Source: Accumulibacter sp.
GTDB lineage: Bacteria > Pseudomonadota > Gammaproteobacteria > Burkholderiales > Rhodocyclaceae
Direction: 5' to 3'
DNA length: 43,478 bases
Assembly: GCF_023806565.1 (NCBI RefSeq)
Contig: NZ_JAMTDV010000012.1
Coordinates: 1-43,478, forward strand
Part shown: positions 29,363 through 38,553 of the stretch, piece by piece
How the letters are laid out: each line of letters starts with the position of its first letter
Position numbering within the stretch: position 1 is the first letter of the stretch
Notes under the pieces: generated by a model
What the model was told of the DNA's origin: nothing
Databases searched by the model: none
The model's input: the letters and a program-made list of their open reading frames with translations, nothing else
Made by a program: the position numbers and the translations under genes

Positions 29363-30172
29363 ATGCATCCAGCTCTCAACATCATCATCAAGGCGGCGCG
29401 ACGAGCCAGCCAGATCATCAACCGTGCCTCACTCGACCTTGACCACCTCCAGGTCACCACCAAGCGCCAGAGTGATTTCGTCACCGAAGTGGACCGGAAA
29501 GCCGAGGCGGCAATCATCGAGGTGCTGCGCGAGGCGTATCCCGAATATGGGATTCTAGCAGAAGAGTCGGGCCAGACCGCGGGCAGCGCCAACGGTAGCG
29601 AGTATCAGTGGATCATCGATCCGCTCGACGGCACGACCAACTTCATCCACGGCTTTCCGCAGTACGCCGTTTCGATTGCCCTCGCCCACCGCGGACAGGT
29701 CACGCAAGCGGTGGTGTACGACACCGTGCGCAACGAGATGTTCACCGCCAGCAAGGGCGGCGGCGCCTTCCTCAACGAACGTCGCATCCGGGTCAGCAAG
29801 TGCATCAGATTGGAAGACGCACTGATCGGCACCGGTTTCCCCTACCGGATCTACGACCACATCGACGCCTATTTGGCAATCTTCAAGGAACTGGCGCGCA
29901 AGAGCGCCGGCATTCGCCGTCCGGGCGCCGCTGCGCTGGATCTCGCCTACGTCGCCTGCGGACGTTTCGACGGCTTCTGGGAGTTCGGCCTGTCGCCCTG
30001 GGATATCGCCGGCGGCGCGCTGCTGATTTCCGAAGCCGGTGGCTTGGTTAGCGACCTCGCCGGCAACGAGAGATACCTGCAGACTGGCAACCTGGTCGCC
30101 GGCACGCCAAAGGTCTTCGCGCAGTTGCTGCAGTTGATCGACGGTCACCGAACGCCTGGCCTGGCGGCCTGA
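29363..30172 (+). CDS. suhB: Inositol-1-monophosphatase SuhB
   Basis: Mg-dependent inositol phosphatase family; in E. coli SuhB also joins the rRNA antitermination complex. A 269-residue product from the ATG at 29363 ([16 protein letters not shown]). The metal-binding motif [20 protein letters not shown] and the C-terminal [19 protein letters not shown] are intact, and ILAEESG supplies the Glu ligand. An open reading frame extends far upstream in this frame, but that part is antisense to cysE and trmJ and is not coding. Confidence 0.95.
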   Translation: MHPALNIIIKAARRASQIINRASLDLDHLQVTTKRQSDFVTEVDRKAEAAIIEVLREAYPEYGILAEESGQTAGSANGSEYQWIIDPLDGTTNFIHGFPQYAVSIALAHRGQVTQAVVYDTVRNEMFTASKGGGAFLNERRIRVSKCIRLEDALIGTGFPYRIYDHIDAYLAIFKELARKSAGIRRPGAAALDLAYVACGRFDGFWEFGLSPWDIAGGALLISEAGGLVSDLAGNERYLQTGNLVAGTPKVFAQLLQLIDGHRTPGLAA

Positions 30173-30340
30173 CCCCACCATGGCGATCGCGGCGGGCTCT
30201 GGATTGCCGGACGGGGGACCCGGATGGCGGTACCCGCGCATCCGTGGTCGGAACAGCACTCGGGAAGCGCTACGCAAAGCGTCGACGACCAGCCGCGGGC
30301 GGCTGGCCTAAGATTCTTGTCCGGGGGACTTTGCGTTCCG

Positions 30341-30874
30341 GTGAACACGCCAACCCTGCTCCATGCACTGCAAGCGGACATCACCACGCTGGCAGCCGAC
30401 GCCATCGTGAACGCCGCCAACTCGTCGCTGCTCGGCGGCGGCGGGGTCGACGGGGCGATCCACCGCGCTGCCGGTCCCGAACTGCTGCACGCATGCCGTC
30501 GGCTAGGCGGCTGCCGGACGGGCGACGCAAAACTGACCGAAGCGTTTCGCCTGCCTGCCCGCTATGTCATTCATACCGTCGGACCCGTCTGGCGTGGCGG
30601 TGCCAACGGCGAGGCGGAACTGCTCGCTTCGTGTTATCGCCGCTCGATCGAGCTCGCCGCCGCGCACGGGGTCGTACGCCTGGCCGTGCCGAGCATCAGC
30701 ACCGGCATCTACGGCTACCCGATCGAGCAGGCGGCAGGCATCGCCGTAGCGACGGTCCGCTCGGCAGTGCGGGATTTTGGCCAGGTGCGCGAGGTACTGT
30801 TCTGTTGCTACTCGTCGCACGATCTCCGGACTTACCAGGCGCTGCTCGACGAAAGCAGCCCCAGAAATGACTGA
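30341..30874 (+). CDS. Macro-domain protein (ADP-ribose-binding/deacetylase type)
   Basis: A single macro domain of about 177 residues, of the O-acetyl-ADP-ribose deacetylase/YmdB-like group. Signatures are [45 protein letters not shown] and [17 protein letters not shown]. The start is uncertain: GTG 30341 gives [13 protein letters not shown] and a normal length; the frame is open back to 30224, and no start has a well-placed ribosome-binding site. The stop is 13 bp from the convergent rhodanese gene. Confidence 0.85.
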   Translation: MNTPTLLHALQADITTLAADAIVNAANSSLLGGGGVDGAIHRAAGPELLHACRRLGGCRTGDAKLTEAFRLPARYVIHTVGPVWRGGANGEAELLASCYRRSIELAAAHGVVRLAVPSISTGIYGYPIEQAAGIAVATVRSAVRDFGQVREVLFCCYSSHDLRTYQALLDESSPRND

Positions 30875-30886
30875 CCGCGAAAACTG

Positions 30887-31330
30887 TCAGCAGCGCGCTC
30901 CGGTCGGACAGGTCGGTGCAGTGACCGCCGGCGCCAGCGGAAGCCCTTCCTTGTCCCAGGCGAGAATCCCGCCCTTCAGGTCATACACGGTCGAATAGCC
31001 CGCCTGCTGCGACAGGAACTCGCCGGCGGCCCGGCTGCGCTTGCCACTGCGACACACGAGGATCACCGGCTGCTTCCTTTTCGTCGCCTCCTGTACGCTC
31101 GCCAACCACGCAGGCGGATCAGACCGGCCACGTTCATCGACGAAAGTCAGCAGCCTGCTGCCGGCGATGACCCCGGTCTCCTTCCATTCCCCTTCGGTGC
31201 GGACGTCGATGATCGGTACGCCCGAGGCACTCAGGCGAGCCACTTGCGCCGGGTCGATCTCGACGACTTCGGCGTGCGCGACAAGGGAAAACAGCGAGCC
31301 AAGAAACCAGCAAACCGACATGCGAACCAT
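30887..31330 (-). CDS. Exported rhodanese-domain protein
   Basis: A 147-residue protein with a short signal peptide (MSVCWFLGSLFSLVAHA) and one rhodanese domain: VPIIDVRTEGEWKETG, ILVCRSGKRSRAAGEFL with the catalytic cysteine in the CRSGKRS loop, and VYDLKGGILAWDKEGLPL. It is probably periplasmic, transferring sulfane sulfur or acting in thiol chemistry; the substrate is unknown. GGGGAG lies eight bases before the ATG at 31330. Confidence 0.9.
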   Translation of the reverse strand: MVRMSVCWFLGSLFSLVAHAEVVEIDPAQVARLSASGVPIIDVRTEGEWKETGVIAGSRLLTFVDERGRSDPPAWLASVQEATKRKQPVILVCRSGKRSRAAGEFLSQQAGYSTVYDLKGGILAWDKEGLPLAPAVTAPTCPTGARC

Positions 31331-31542
31331 CAGCGATACTCCCCGTACAACGAAACCAGAATTTTACAGCGGGACCAATGCTGCAACGCGTGCGCAACAG
31401 CCTGCGGCAAGCGCTCAACCGCGCCGCATGAGCTCGCAACTTTGCACGACAACTCTTTTCACGGCTCCGGCGCCGCGCTAGTATGCCGCTCTTGGGAGCC
31501 AGCGGCCGTGGCTCCGGACTCGTACCGAAGAAAGGATACGTG

Positions 31543-33390
31543 TTGAAGCCCACCGATATAGGCACGCCCGACTACTTCCACAAAGTCGTTGATTGTCAGT
31601 GGGCCTGCCCTGCCCACACTCCCGTTCCCGAATACATCCGCCTGATTGCTGCCGGCCGCTACAGCGAGGCCTACCTGGTCAATTGGGTGTCGAATGTCTT
31701 CCCGGGAATTCTCGGACGCACCTGCGACCGACCCTGCGAGCCGGCCTGCCGCCGCGGCCGGGTCGAGGAGGAAACCACCGATGGCCACGAGCGCAAGGAG
31801 CCGGTGGCGATCTGCCGCCTGAAGCGGGTCGCCGCCGACTACAAGCAGGACATCCGGCCTCGCCTGCCACGGCCGGCGGCGCAAAAGAACGGCCGACGCA
31901 TCGCCTGCGTCGGCGCCGGTCCGGCCTCGCTGACGGTGGCACGCGACCTCGCGCCGCTCGGTTACGAAGTGGTGGTGTACGACGGCGACGCCCGCGCCGG
32001 CGGCATGATCCGCACGCAGATCCCGAAATTCCGTCTGCCCGAGGAGATCATCGACGAGGAGACCGGCTACGTGCTCGACCTGGGGGTCGACTTTCGCAGC
32101 GGGCAGTACGTCCGTTCGCTGAAAGCCCTGCTCGCCGAAGGCTATGACGCGGTTTTCGTTGGTTGCGGCGCGCCGCGCGGACAGGATCTCAACATTCCCG
32201 GGCGCAAGGAAGCGGCCACGCACATCCACCTGGGAATCGACTGGTTGGCGAACGTCGCCTTTGGCCATGTCACCTCGATCAAGCGGCGGGTGATCGTGCT
32301 CGGTGGCGGCAATACGGCCATGGACTGCTGCCGTTCGGCGCGCCGGCTCGGCGGCGAAGACGTCAAGGTGATCGTCCGCTCGGGCTTCGAGCAGATGAAA
32401 GCCAGCGCCTGGGAAAAGGAGGACGCGATGCACGAAGGCATCCCGATCCTCAACAACCTGGTGCCCAAGGCCTTCACGCACAACAGCGGACGGCTCACCG
32501 GCGTCACTTTCGAGAAGGTGCGTTCGGTATACGACGAGCGCGGACGGCGCACGCTGGTGCCGACCGGCGAACCCGACGCGCACTTCCTCTGCGACGAGGT
32601 GCTGGTCGCCGTCGGCCAGGAGAATGCCTTTCCATGGATCGAACGCGATGCCGGCATCGAGTTCGACAAGTGGGGGCTGCCCAAACTCGACGAACGGACG
32701 ATGCAGTCCACCCTGCCCAACGTCTTCTTTGGTGGCGACGCCGCATTCGGGCCGAAGAACATCATCTGGGCGGTGGCGCATGGGCACGAGGCGGCGGTAT
32801 CGATCGATCGGCTGCTGAACGGCGAGGACATCGCCGTGCGACCGGCGCCGATGACCAATCTCGTCTCGCAGAAGATGGGCATTCACGCCTGGCGCTACGA
32901 CAACGCAATCTCGATCGACCGTCGCCTGCGCGTACCCCTGCGCGACGTCAGTGCGGCGCTGAAGAACATCAGGATCGAGGTCGAGCTCGGTTTCGACCCG
33001 CAGCTGGCTTTCAAGGAAGCGCAGCGCTGCCTGAACTGCGACGTGCAGACGGTTTTCCAGTCGAGGCTGTGCATCGAGTGCGACGCCTGCATGGACATCT
33101 GTCCGATGGACAGCATCAGCTTCACCAGCAACGGCGATGAGGAGGAATTGCGACCACGGCTGCGCGCTCCGGCGCTCAACCTGAGCCAGGATCTCTACGT
33201 GTCGGAGACACTGAAGACCGGGCGGGTGATGGTCAAGGACGAGGACGTGTGCCTGCACTGCGGCCTGTGCGCCGAGCGCTGCCCGACCGGAGCGTGGGAC
33301 ATGCAGAAGTTCCTGCTGGTGATGACACACGCCGGCGCCGGCTGCCGCAACGCGGCGCTTGCGCAGGATTCGCAACAAGCAGCCGCCTGA
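31543..33390 (+). CDS. FAD/NAD(P)-binding Fe-S oxidoreductase subunit (GltD-like) of the Kor module
   Basis: A 615-residue electron-transfer subunit. The N-terminal GltD-like helical Fe-S domain is at about residues 10-90 (VDCQWACPAHTPVPEYI, GRTCDRPCEPACRRG). The FAD-binding Rossmann motif is ACVGAGPASLTVARDL, the NAD(P)-binding motif VLGGGNTAMDCCRSA, and FFGGDAAFGPKNIIWAVAHG follows. Two C-terminal ferredoxin motifs are CIECDACMDICP and CLHCGLCAERCP. I chose TTG 31543, with AAAGGA about six bases upstream. It starts a three-gene unit with korA (nine bp later) and korB. It probably passes electrons between the 2-oxoacid oxidoreductase and NAD(P); direction and cofactor choice are not readable. 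Confidence 0.87.
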   Translation: MKPTDIGTPDYFHKVVDCQWACPAHTPVPEYIRLIAAGRYSEAYLVNWVSNVFPGILGRTCDRPCEPACRRGRVEEETTDGHERKEPVAICRLKRVAADYKQDIRPRLPRPAAQKNGRRIACVGAGPASLTVARDLAPLGYEVVVYDGDARAGGMIRTQIPKFRLPEEIIDEETGYVLDLGVDFRSGQYVRSLKALLAEGYDAVFVGCGAPRGQDLNIPGRKEAATHIHLGIDWLANVAFGHVTSIKRRVIVLGGGNTAMDCCRSARRLGGEDVKVIVRSGFEQMKASAWEKEDAMHEGIPILNNLVPKAFTHNSGRLTGVTFEKVRSVYDERGRRTLVPTGEPDAHFLCDEVLVAVGQENAFPWIERDAGIEFDKWGLPKLDERTMQSTLPNVFFGGDAAFGPKNIIWAVAHGHEAAVSIDRLLNGEDIAVRPAPMTNLVSQKMGIHAWRYDNAISIDRRLRVPLRDVSAALKNIRIEVELGFDPQLAFKEAQRCLNCDVQTVFQSRLCIECDACMDICPMDSISFTSNGDEEELRPRLRAPALNLSQDLYVSETLKTGRVMVKDEDVCLHCGLCAERCPTGAWDMQKFLLVMTHAGAGCRNAALAQDSQQAAA

Positions 33391-33399
33391 GGAGCGAAA

Positions 33400-35238
33400 A
33401 TGCAGAAGATCGAAGCGGTCAATGATTTCGTCATCAAGTTCGCCAACATCAACGGCTCGGGCTCGGCGTCGGCCAACGAACTGTTCGCGCGTGCGATCCT
33501 GCGCATGGGCGTGCCGGTTTCGCCGCGCAACATCTTCCCGTCCAACATCCAGGGCCTGCCTACCTGGTTCGAGGTGCGAGTCACCGAGCACGGCTATCTG
33601 GGCCGGCGCGGCGGCGTAGACATGATGGTGGCGATGAATCCGCAGACCTGGGATCAGGACGTGCGGGAAATCGAATCCGGCGGCTACCTCTTCTACGACA
33701 GCTCGAAGCCGCTGCCGCGCTCGCGATTTCGCGACGACATCCACATCCTCGCGATGCCGCTGACCGAGCTGTGCAACGACAACTACAGCGATGCGCGCGA
33801 GCGGCAGTTGTTCAAGAACATTCTTTACGTCGGCGCCCTGGCGACATTGCTCGACATCGACGCAGCCGAAATCGAGAAGCTTTTCGCCGAGCAGTACCGC
33901 GGCAAGGAAAAACTGCTCGACGCCAACATCCGTGCCCTGACGCTGGGCCGCGACTACGCTCGCGCCAACCTCAAACCGATCGCGCTCAAGGTCGAGCGCC
34001 GCGACTGCGTCGGCGATCGCATATTCGTCGATGGCAACACTGCCGCGGCACTCGGCTGCATCTACGGCGGTGCGACGGTTTGCGCGTGGTATCCGATCAC
34101 TCCCTCGTCGTCGGTCGCCGAGGCTTTCCAGCGCTACGCGCAGAAACTGCGCATCGACCCGGAAACCGGCGGACGTCGCTACTCGATCGTGCAGGCCGAA
34201 GACGAACTGGCGTCGATCGGCATGGTCATCGGCGCCGGCTGGAACGGCGCGCGCTCGTTTACCGCCACTTCCGGCCCTGGCGTTTCCTTGATGTCCGAGT
34301 TCATCGGCCTCGCCTATTTCGCCGAGATTCCGGCGATGGTGATCAACGTCCAGCGCGGCGGCCCCTCCACCGGCATGCCGACGCGCACCCAGCAGGCGGA
34401 CATCCTGGCCTGCGCCTACGCCTCGCACGGAGACACCAAGCACGTCCTGCTGTTCCCGGAAGATCCCTACGAATGTTTCGAAATGTCGGCGCAGGCACTC
34501 GATCTTGCGGAACGCCTGCAGACGCCGGTATTCGTCATGTCGGATCTCGACATCGGCATGAACCAGCGGCTGTGCCGTCCTTTCACCTGGGACGACAGCC
34601 GCGAATACGACCGTGGCAAGGTGATGACCCGCGAGGCACTCGACGCCGGCGCCGACTTCGGACGTTACCTCGACGTCGACGGCGACGGCATCCCCTACCG
34701 CACCTATCCGGGAACGCATCCGACCAAGGGCGGCTACTTCACCCGCGGCACCACCAAGAACGCCTACGCCGGCTACTCCGAGGCAGGCGCCGACTACATC
34801 TACAACATGCAGCGGCTGCAACAGAAATTCGACACTGCCAAGTCGCTGGTACCCCTGCCGGTGCTTTCGGCGGCGAAGTATCCGGCGCGTTTCGCCGCCA
34901 TCTTCTACGGCTCGACCGGCCCGGCGATGCAGGAAGCGCTCGACGCGCTCGCCGACCACGGCATCTACATCAACGCGCTGCGCGTACGCGCCTTCCCGTT
35001 CCAGAACGAGATCGCCGATTTCATTGCCGCACATTCCAGGGTGTTCGTCTTTGAGCAGAATTTCGACGGCCAGCTGACGACGCTGCTGGTCAACGAAGCC
35101 GGCGTCAATCCGGCGAGCCTGATCCCGGTGCTGCACTACGACGGTACGCCGATCACCGCGCGCTTCATCACCCAGGAGATCGCCGAGCGCGTTTCGCGCC
35201 TCAACGTGCGCCCGCTCCGCGAACACATGGTGGCCTGA
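33400..35238 (+). CDS. korA: 2-oxoacid:acceptor oxidoreductase, fused gamma-alpha subunit
   Basis: A 612-residue subunit of a KorA type, with a gamma-like domain first (about residues 10-190: VNDFVIKFANINGSGSASAN, GRRGGVDMMVAMNP) and the alpha domain after it. The alpha domain shows GCIYGGATVCAWYPITPSSS, ATSGPGVSLMSEFIGLAYF, RGGPSTGMPTRTQQADI and FEQNFDGQLTTLL. Together with KorB it oxidatively decarboxylates a 2-oxoacid to an acyl-CoA, most often 2-oxoglutarate in this type, but the substrate is inferred. It ends one base before the korB start. Confidence 0.88.
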   Translation: MQKIEAVNDFVIKFANINGSGSASANELFARAILRMGVPVSPRNIFPSNIQGLPTWFEVRVTEHGYLGRRGGVDMMVAMNPQTWDQDVREIESGGYLFYDSSKPLPRSRFRDDIHILAMPLTELCNDNYSDARERQLFKNILYVGALATLLDIDAAEIEKLFAEQYRGKEKLLDANIRALTLGRDYARANLKPIALKVERRDCVGDRIFVDGNTAAALGCIYGGATVCAWYPITPSSSVAEAFQRYAQKLRIDPETGGRRYSIVQAEDELASIGMVIGAGWNGARSFTATSGPGVSLMSEFIGLAYFAEIPAMVINVQRGGPSTGMPTRTQQADILACAYASHGDTKHVLLFPEDPYECFEMSAQALDLAERLQTPVFVMSDLDIGMNQRLCRPFTWDDSREYDRGKVMTREALDAGADFGRYLDVDGDGIPYRTYPGTHPTKGGYFTRGTTKNAYAGYSEAGADYIYNMQRLQQKFDTAKSLVPLPVLSAAKYPARFAAIFYGSTGPAMQEALDALADHGIYINALRVRAFPFQNEIADFIAAHSRVFVFEQNFDGQLTTLLVNEAGVNPASLIPVLHYDGTPITARFITQEIAERVSRLNVRPLREHMVA

Positions 35239-35239
35239 A

Positions 35240-36295
35240 ATGACCTATCTCGCCAAGCCCAGCCTGCACCATCCCTCGCTCGCCAAGAACCGGGTCGGCT
35301 ACACGCGCCGCGACTACGAAGGCAAGATCTCGACCCTCTGCGCCGGCTGCGGCCACGACTCGATCTCGGCGGCGATCATCCAGGCGTGCTGGGAACTCGA
35401 CATCGAGCCGCATCGCGTCGCCAAGCTCTCGGGAATCGGCTGCTCGTCGAAGACGCCCGACTATTTTCTCGGCAACTCGCACGGTTTCAACACCGTCCAC
35501 GGGCGCATGCCGTCGGTGCTCACCGGCGCCTACCTCGCCAACCGCGAACTGATCTACCTCGGCGTTTCCGGTGACGGGGACTCGGCGTCGATCGGCCTCG
35601 GGCAGTTCGCACACGTAATGCGCCGCGGCGTCAACATGACCTACCTGGTCGAGAACAACGGCGTCTATGGGCTCACCAAGGGACAGTTCTCGGCGACTGC
35701 CGACAAGGGATCGAAGTCGAAGAAGGGACAGACCAACAACGACGCGCCGATCGATCTGGTGATGCTGGCGCTGGTGATGGGTGCAACCTTCGTCGCGCGC
35801 GGTTTCTCGGGCGACAAGACGCAGCTCGTGCCGCTGATCCGGGCGGCGCTCGCGCATCAGGGCGCGGCGGTGATCGACATCCTCTCGCCGTGCATCGCCT
35901 TCAACAACCACAGCGGCAGTACCAAGAGCTACGACTACGTGCGCGAGCACAACGAGGCGGTCAACCGCATCGACTTCTTCCCGCTGCGCGAGGAAATCAC
36001 CGCCGAGTACGACGCCGGCGAATTGCTCGCGGTGCGCCAGCACGATGGCTCGGTGGTTCATCTGCGCAAGCTGCACGCCGATTACGACCCGACCGACCGC
36101 ATCCGGGCGATGAGCTACGTGCAGGAGCACGCCGCCCGCGGCGAGGTGGTGACCGGCCTGCTGTACGTGGACGAGGACGCGCGCGACCTGCACCAGCAGC
36201 TCGATACCGTCCTGCCACCGCTGAACTCGCTCGGCGCCGCCGAACTGAGCCCGGGTTCGGCGGCGCTCGAAAGGATCAATGCGTCGCTGCGTTAG
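35240..36295 (+). CDS. korB: 2-oxoacid:acceptor oxidoreductase, beta (TPP) subunit
   Basis: The TPP-binding subunit, 351 residues. Cys34 and Cys37 in LCAGCGHDSISAAI and Cys68 in SGIGCSSKTP are likely Fe-S ligands. The TPP-Mg motif runs from GVSGDGDSASIGLGQF to YLVENNGVYGLTKGQ. DILSPCIAFNNH contributes a further conserved Cys. It follows korA with one base between, so the two are coupled. The C-terminal 80 residues are the usual accessory tail of KorB proteins. Confidence 0.9.
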   Translation: MTYLAKPSLHHPSLAKNRVGYTRRDYEGKISTLCAGCGHDSISAAIIQACWELDIEPHRVAKLSGIGCSSKTPDYFLGNSHGFNTVHGRMPSVLTGAYLANRELIYLGVSGDGDSASIGLGQFAHVMRRGVNMTYLVENNGVYGLTKGQFSATADKGSKSKKGQTNNDAPIDLVMLALVMGATFVARGFSGDKTQLVPLIRAALAHQGAAVIDILSPCIAFNNHSGSTKSYDYVREHNEAVNRIDFFPLREEITAEYDAGELLAVRQHDGSVVHLRKLHADYDPTDRIRAMSYVQEHAARGEVVTGLLYVDEDARDLHQQLDTVLPPLNSLGAAELSPGSAALERINASLR

Positions 36296-36414
36296 CGCAA
36301 TTCGGGGTTAGCTCGGCGCCGGCGGCATCGCCCGCTGAACGGCGGCGAAGGAAGCGCGCCTTGCCCCGGCCCTTGCCCGAAACCGGCGAAGCTCCCGCCC
36401 GGGGCGCGAACCCG

Positions 36415-36420
36415 TATAAT
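36415..36420 (+). promoter_or_regulatory. Possible -10 element for psd
   Basis: A perfect TATAAT about 30 bases before the psd start. No good -35 hexamer is found at 16-18 bp upstream, so this is tentative. Confidence 0.35.
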
Positions 36421-36449
36421 CGCGCCTCCTCATTTCGACAGGCTCGATC

Positions 36450-37298
36450 GTGTCCGACCGTCTCGCCGTGCTGGCCCAGTATCTGCTGCCGAAACAGGCA
36501 CTCACCGCCGCCGCCGGCAAACTGGCCAGCCATCGCGCCGGAGGTCTGACCACCGGCGTCATCCGCTGGTTCGTCAACCACTACGGCGTCGACCTCGACG
36601 AAGCGGTCGATCCTGATCCGCAGAGCTACCTGACCTTCAACGACTTCTTCACGCGCCCGCTGCGCGCTGGTGCGCGGCCGCTTGCCGAGGCCGATTTCGT
36701 CTGCCCGGTCGACGGCGCGATCAGCCAGTTCGGTCCGATCGAACGCGATCAGATTTTTCAGGCGAAAGGCCACCGCTACTCGACCACCGCCCTCGTCGGC
36801 GGCGACCGCCAGCTCGCCGCCGGCTTCGTCGATGGCGCGTTCGCCACCCTCTACCTCAGCCCACGCGACTACCACCGCATCCACATGCCGGTCGATGGCC
36901 GCCTGACGCGCATGATCCACGTCCCCGGCGCGCTGTTCTCGGTCAATCCGACGACCGCGCGTGGCGTTCCCGGTCTGTTTGCCCGCAATGAGCGCGTCGT
37001 CTGCGTCTTCGACGCGGCCTTCGGCCCCTTCGTCCTGACCCTGGTCGGCGCCACCATCGTCGGCAGCATGGCCACGGTCTGGCACGGCACCGTCAACCCG
37101 CCACGCCCCGGACGAATCCGCGAGTGGTCCTACGGCGATCGCCAGATCGTGCTCCGCAAGGGCGATGAAATGGGCCGCTTTCTGCTCGGATCGACGGTCG
37201 TCCTGCTCTTCCCGAAGGATACCCTGCGCTTCGACCCGGTCTGGGCAGCGGCACGCCCGATTCGCATGGGGGAGAGGATGGCCGAACAGGCGGGGTAA
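36450..37298 (+). CDS. psd: Phosphatidylserine decarboxylase
   Basis: Membrane enzyme making phosphatidylethanolamine from phosphatidylserine. A 282-residue proenzyme from GTG 36450, with the FNDFFTRPLRAGARPLAE entry segment, the CPVDGAISQFG catalytic Asp region and the YHRIHMPVDG histidine motif. The self-cleavage site LGST is in FLLGSTVVLLFPKD and would give a pyruvoyl alpha chain. All key residues are present. It lies 154 bp after korB and is probably a separate transcription unit. Confidence 0.96.
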   Translation: MSDRLAVLAQYLLPKQALTAAAGKLASHRAGGLTTGVIRWFVNHYGVDLDEAVDPDPQSYLTFNDFFTRPLRAGARPLAEADFVCPVDGAISQFGPIERDQIFQAKGHRYSTTALVGGDRQLAAGFVDGAFATLYLSPRDYHRIHMPVDGRLTRMIHVPGALFSVNPTTARGVPGLFARNERVVCVFDAAFGPFVLTLVGATIVGSMATVWHGTVNPPRPGRIREWSYGDRQIVLRKGDEMGRFLLGSTVVLLFPKDTLRFDPVWAAARPIRMGERMAEQAG

Positions 37299-37521
37299 GG
37301 GGCGCGCAGTGCAACCCCACGCACTGGCAGCCCGCGCCGGAAAAACGAGCAGGAGAACGACAAGTGCACCGCCTGCAATCAGTGCAGGCATACTATGTGG
37401 GCTCGAAGCCCTGCGCTGTACCTCACCTCGATCCCGTCTCATGCTTCTGATCGTCGCTTCAGCGTTGTCAAGGCAAGGAATCCATCAGAAGCACTCATCT
37501 GCGTGAACCAGAGTTCCAGAT

Positions 37522-38517
37522 ATGGCCATCTTTCGCTGCAACAAGTGCGCTCACCTGCAGGAATGCGCCGACACTCAGGTGGGCTCTACCGTGCTCTGTC
37601 CACGCTGCGGTCATCCGGGCCAGGCATACCAAACCCTTTTCTTCGTTGGAAGGCTGCTCGATAAATATTTCGAGGCCAGGCGCGAGGTCATTCGCCTCAC
37701 TCCGTCGACTGACGGCCAGACTACCAGCCAGACCATGATCGCCACGCCGCCCTCTGCGGCGAACATGATCGATCTCTCGAATACGGATCAGCTTGCCTCC
37801 AAAGAGCAGCACGAACCGATCGTCGATTGGTTCCGCCGCAAACAGGTCGCCGTTCAGGCGAACCTTCGCGGCGTCGATACGACGGGGTTTTTTGACGAAG
37901 TGGCAATGGCAATCGGCAGCGATCTGCCGCTGGTGAAAGACGTGCTGGAACGCATTCGCTGGGCACAGCAGAGGGAATATCCGAGCACCAGCATTCCATT
38001 GGTCAACCGATCGGCAGAGGACGTGCAGGCCATTTCGGCATTCTGCGAGCGACTGCACGAGTTTTCATTTCTTGCCAAGTACATTCCCGACCGCCAGAAA
38101 AACCGTCTCCTGCTTGTACTGCAGACCGCTCCCGCGATTCGCCAATTCTTTAACGGTGAATGGCTCGAATGGTATGTACTGATGACCTGCCTGCAATACG
38201 CGAGAGAACGCAGGAAGTCTCTTTCCTGTGCGCGCCGCTTGAGCATTACGCTGACCAACAATGACAGCCACGAACTCGACGTTTTTGCACTGATCGACGG
38301 CCAATTGCCTATCTGCATCGAATGCAAGGCAGGCGAGTTCCGTCAGGACATCGATAAGTACCTGAACATACGCAAACGCCTCGGGCTGGACGGCAAGAAC
38401 TTCGTGATCTGCGTCGCCGGCCTCAGCGAAGAGCACGCCAAAGGACTGAGCGCCATGTACGATCTCGGGTTTGTCAGCGAGCGCGAACTCCTGGCGCATC
38501 TGGCACGCCTGTTCTGA
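37522..38517 (+). CDS. Zinc-ribbon protein with C-terminal PD-(D/E)XK nuclease-like domain
   Basis: A 331-residue protein, not assigned to a named family. The N-terminal zinc ribbon has Cys6-x2-Cys9 and Cys26-x2-Cys29 (FRCNKCAHLQE, LCPRCGHPGQ). Residues about 60-200 are helical and unassigned. The C-terminal part (about 210-331) has GEWLEWYVLM with Glu213/Glu216, then HELDVFALI with Asp253, and ICIECKAG with Glu267 and Lys269. This spacing fits the core of PD-(D/E)XK nucleases and resembles the nuclease domain of Card1/DUF1887 proteins. It stands alone between psd and the acyl-CoA ligase gene, with 223 bp upstream and a poor ribosome-binding site. A nucleic-acid target is inferred. Confidence 0.75.
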   Translation: MAIFRCNKCAHLQECADTQVGSTVLCPRCGHPGQAYQTLFFVGRLLDKYFEARREVIRLTPSTDGQTTSQTMIATPPSAANMIDLSNTDQLASKEQHEPIVDWFRRKQVAVQANLRGVDTTGFFDEVAMAIGSDLPLVKDVLERIRWAQQREYPSTSIPLVNRSAEDVQAISAFCERLHEFSFLAKYIPDRQKNRLLLVLQTAPAIRQFFNGEWLEWYVLMTCLQYARERRKSLSCARRLSITLTNNDSHELDVFALIDGQLPICIECKAGEFRQDIDKYLNIRKRLGLDGKNFVICVAGLSEEHAKGLSAMYDLGFVSERELLAHLARLF

Positions 38518-38553
38518 GCACGCGCCAGGTTTGCGGACAAGAGCGCGCAGCGC

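Noticed and set aside
27674-30172. Apparent 832-residue SuhB fusion protein
   Set aside because: Only the part from 29363 is SuhB. The upstream extension is antisense to cysE and trmJ, both intact.
31459-35226. 1255-codon open frame on the minus strand across the Kor genes
   Set aside because: It is antisense to the clear FAD subunit and korA genes in a high-GC region, where stop codons are rare in that frame; it has no family resemblance.
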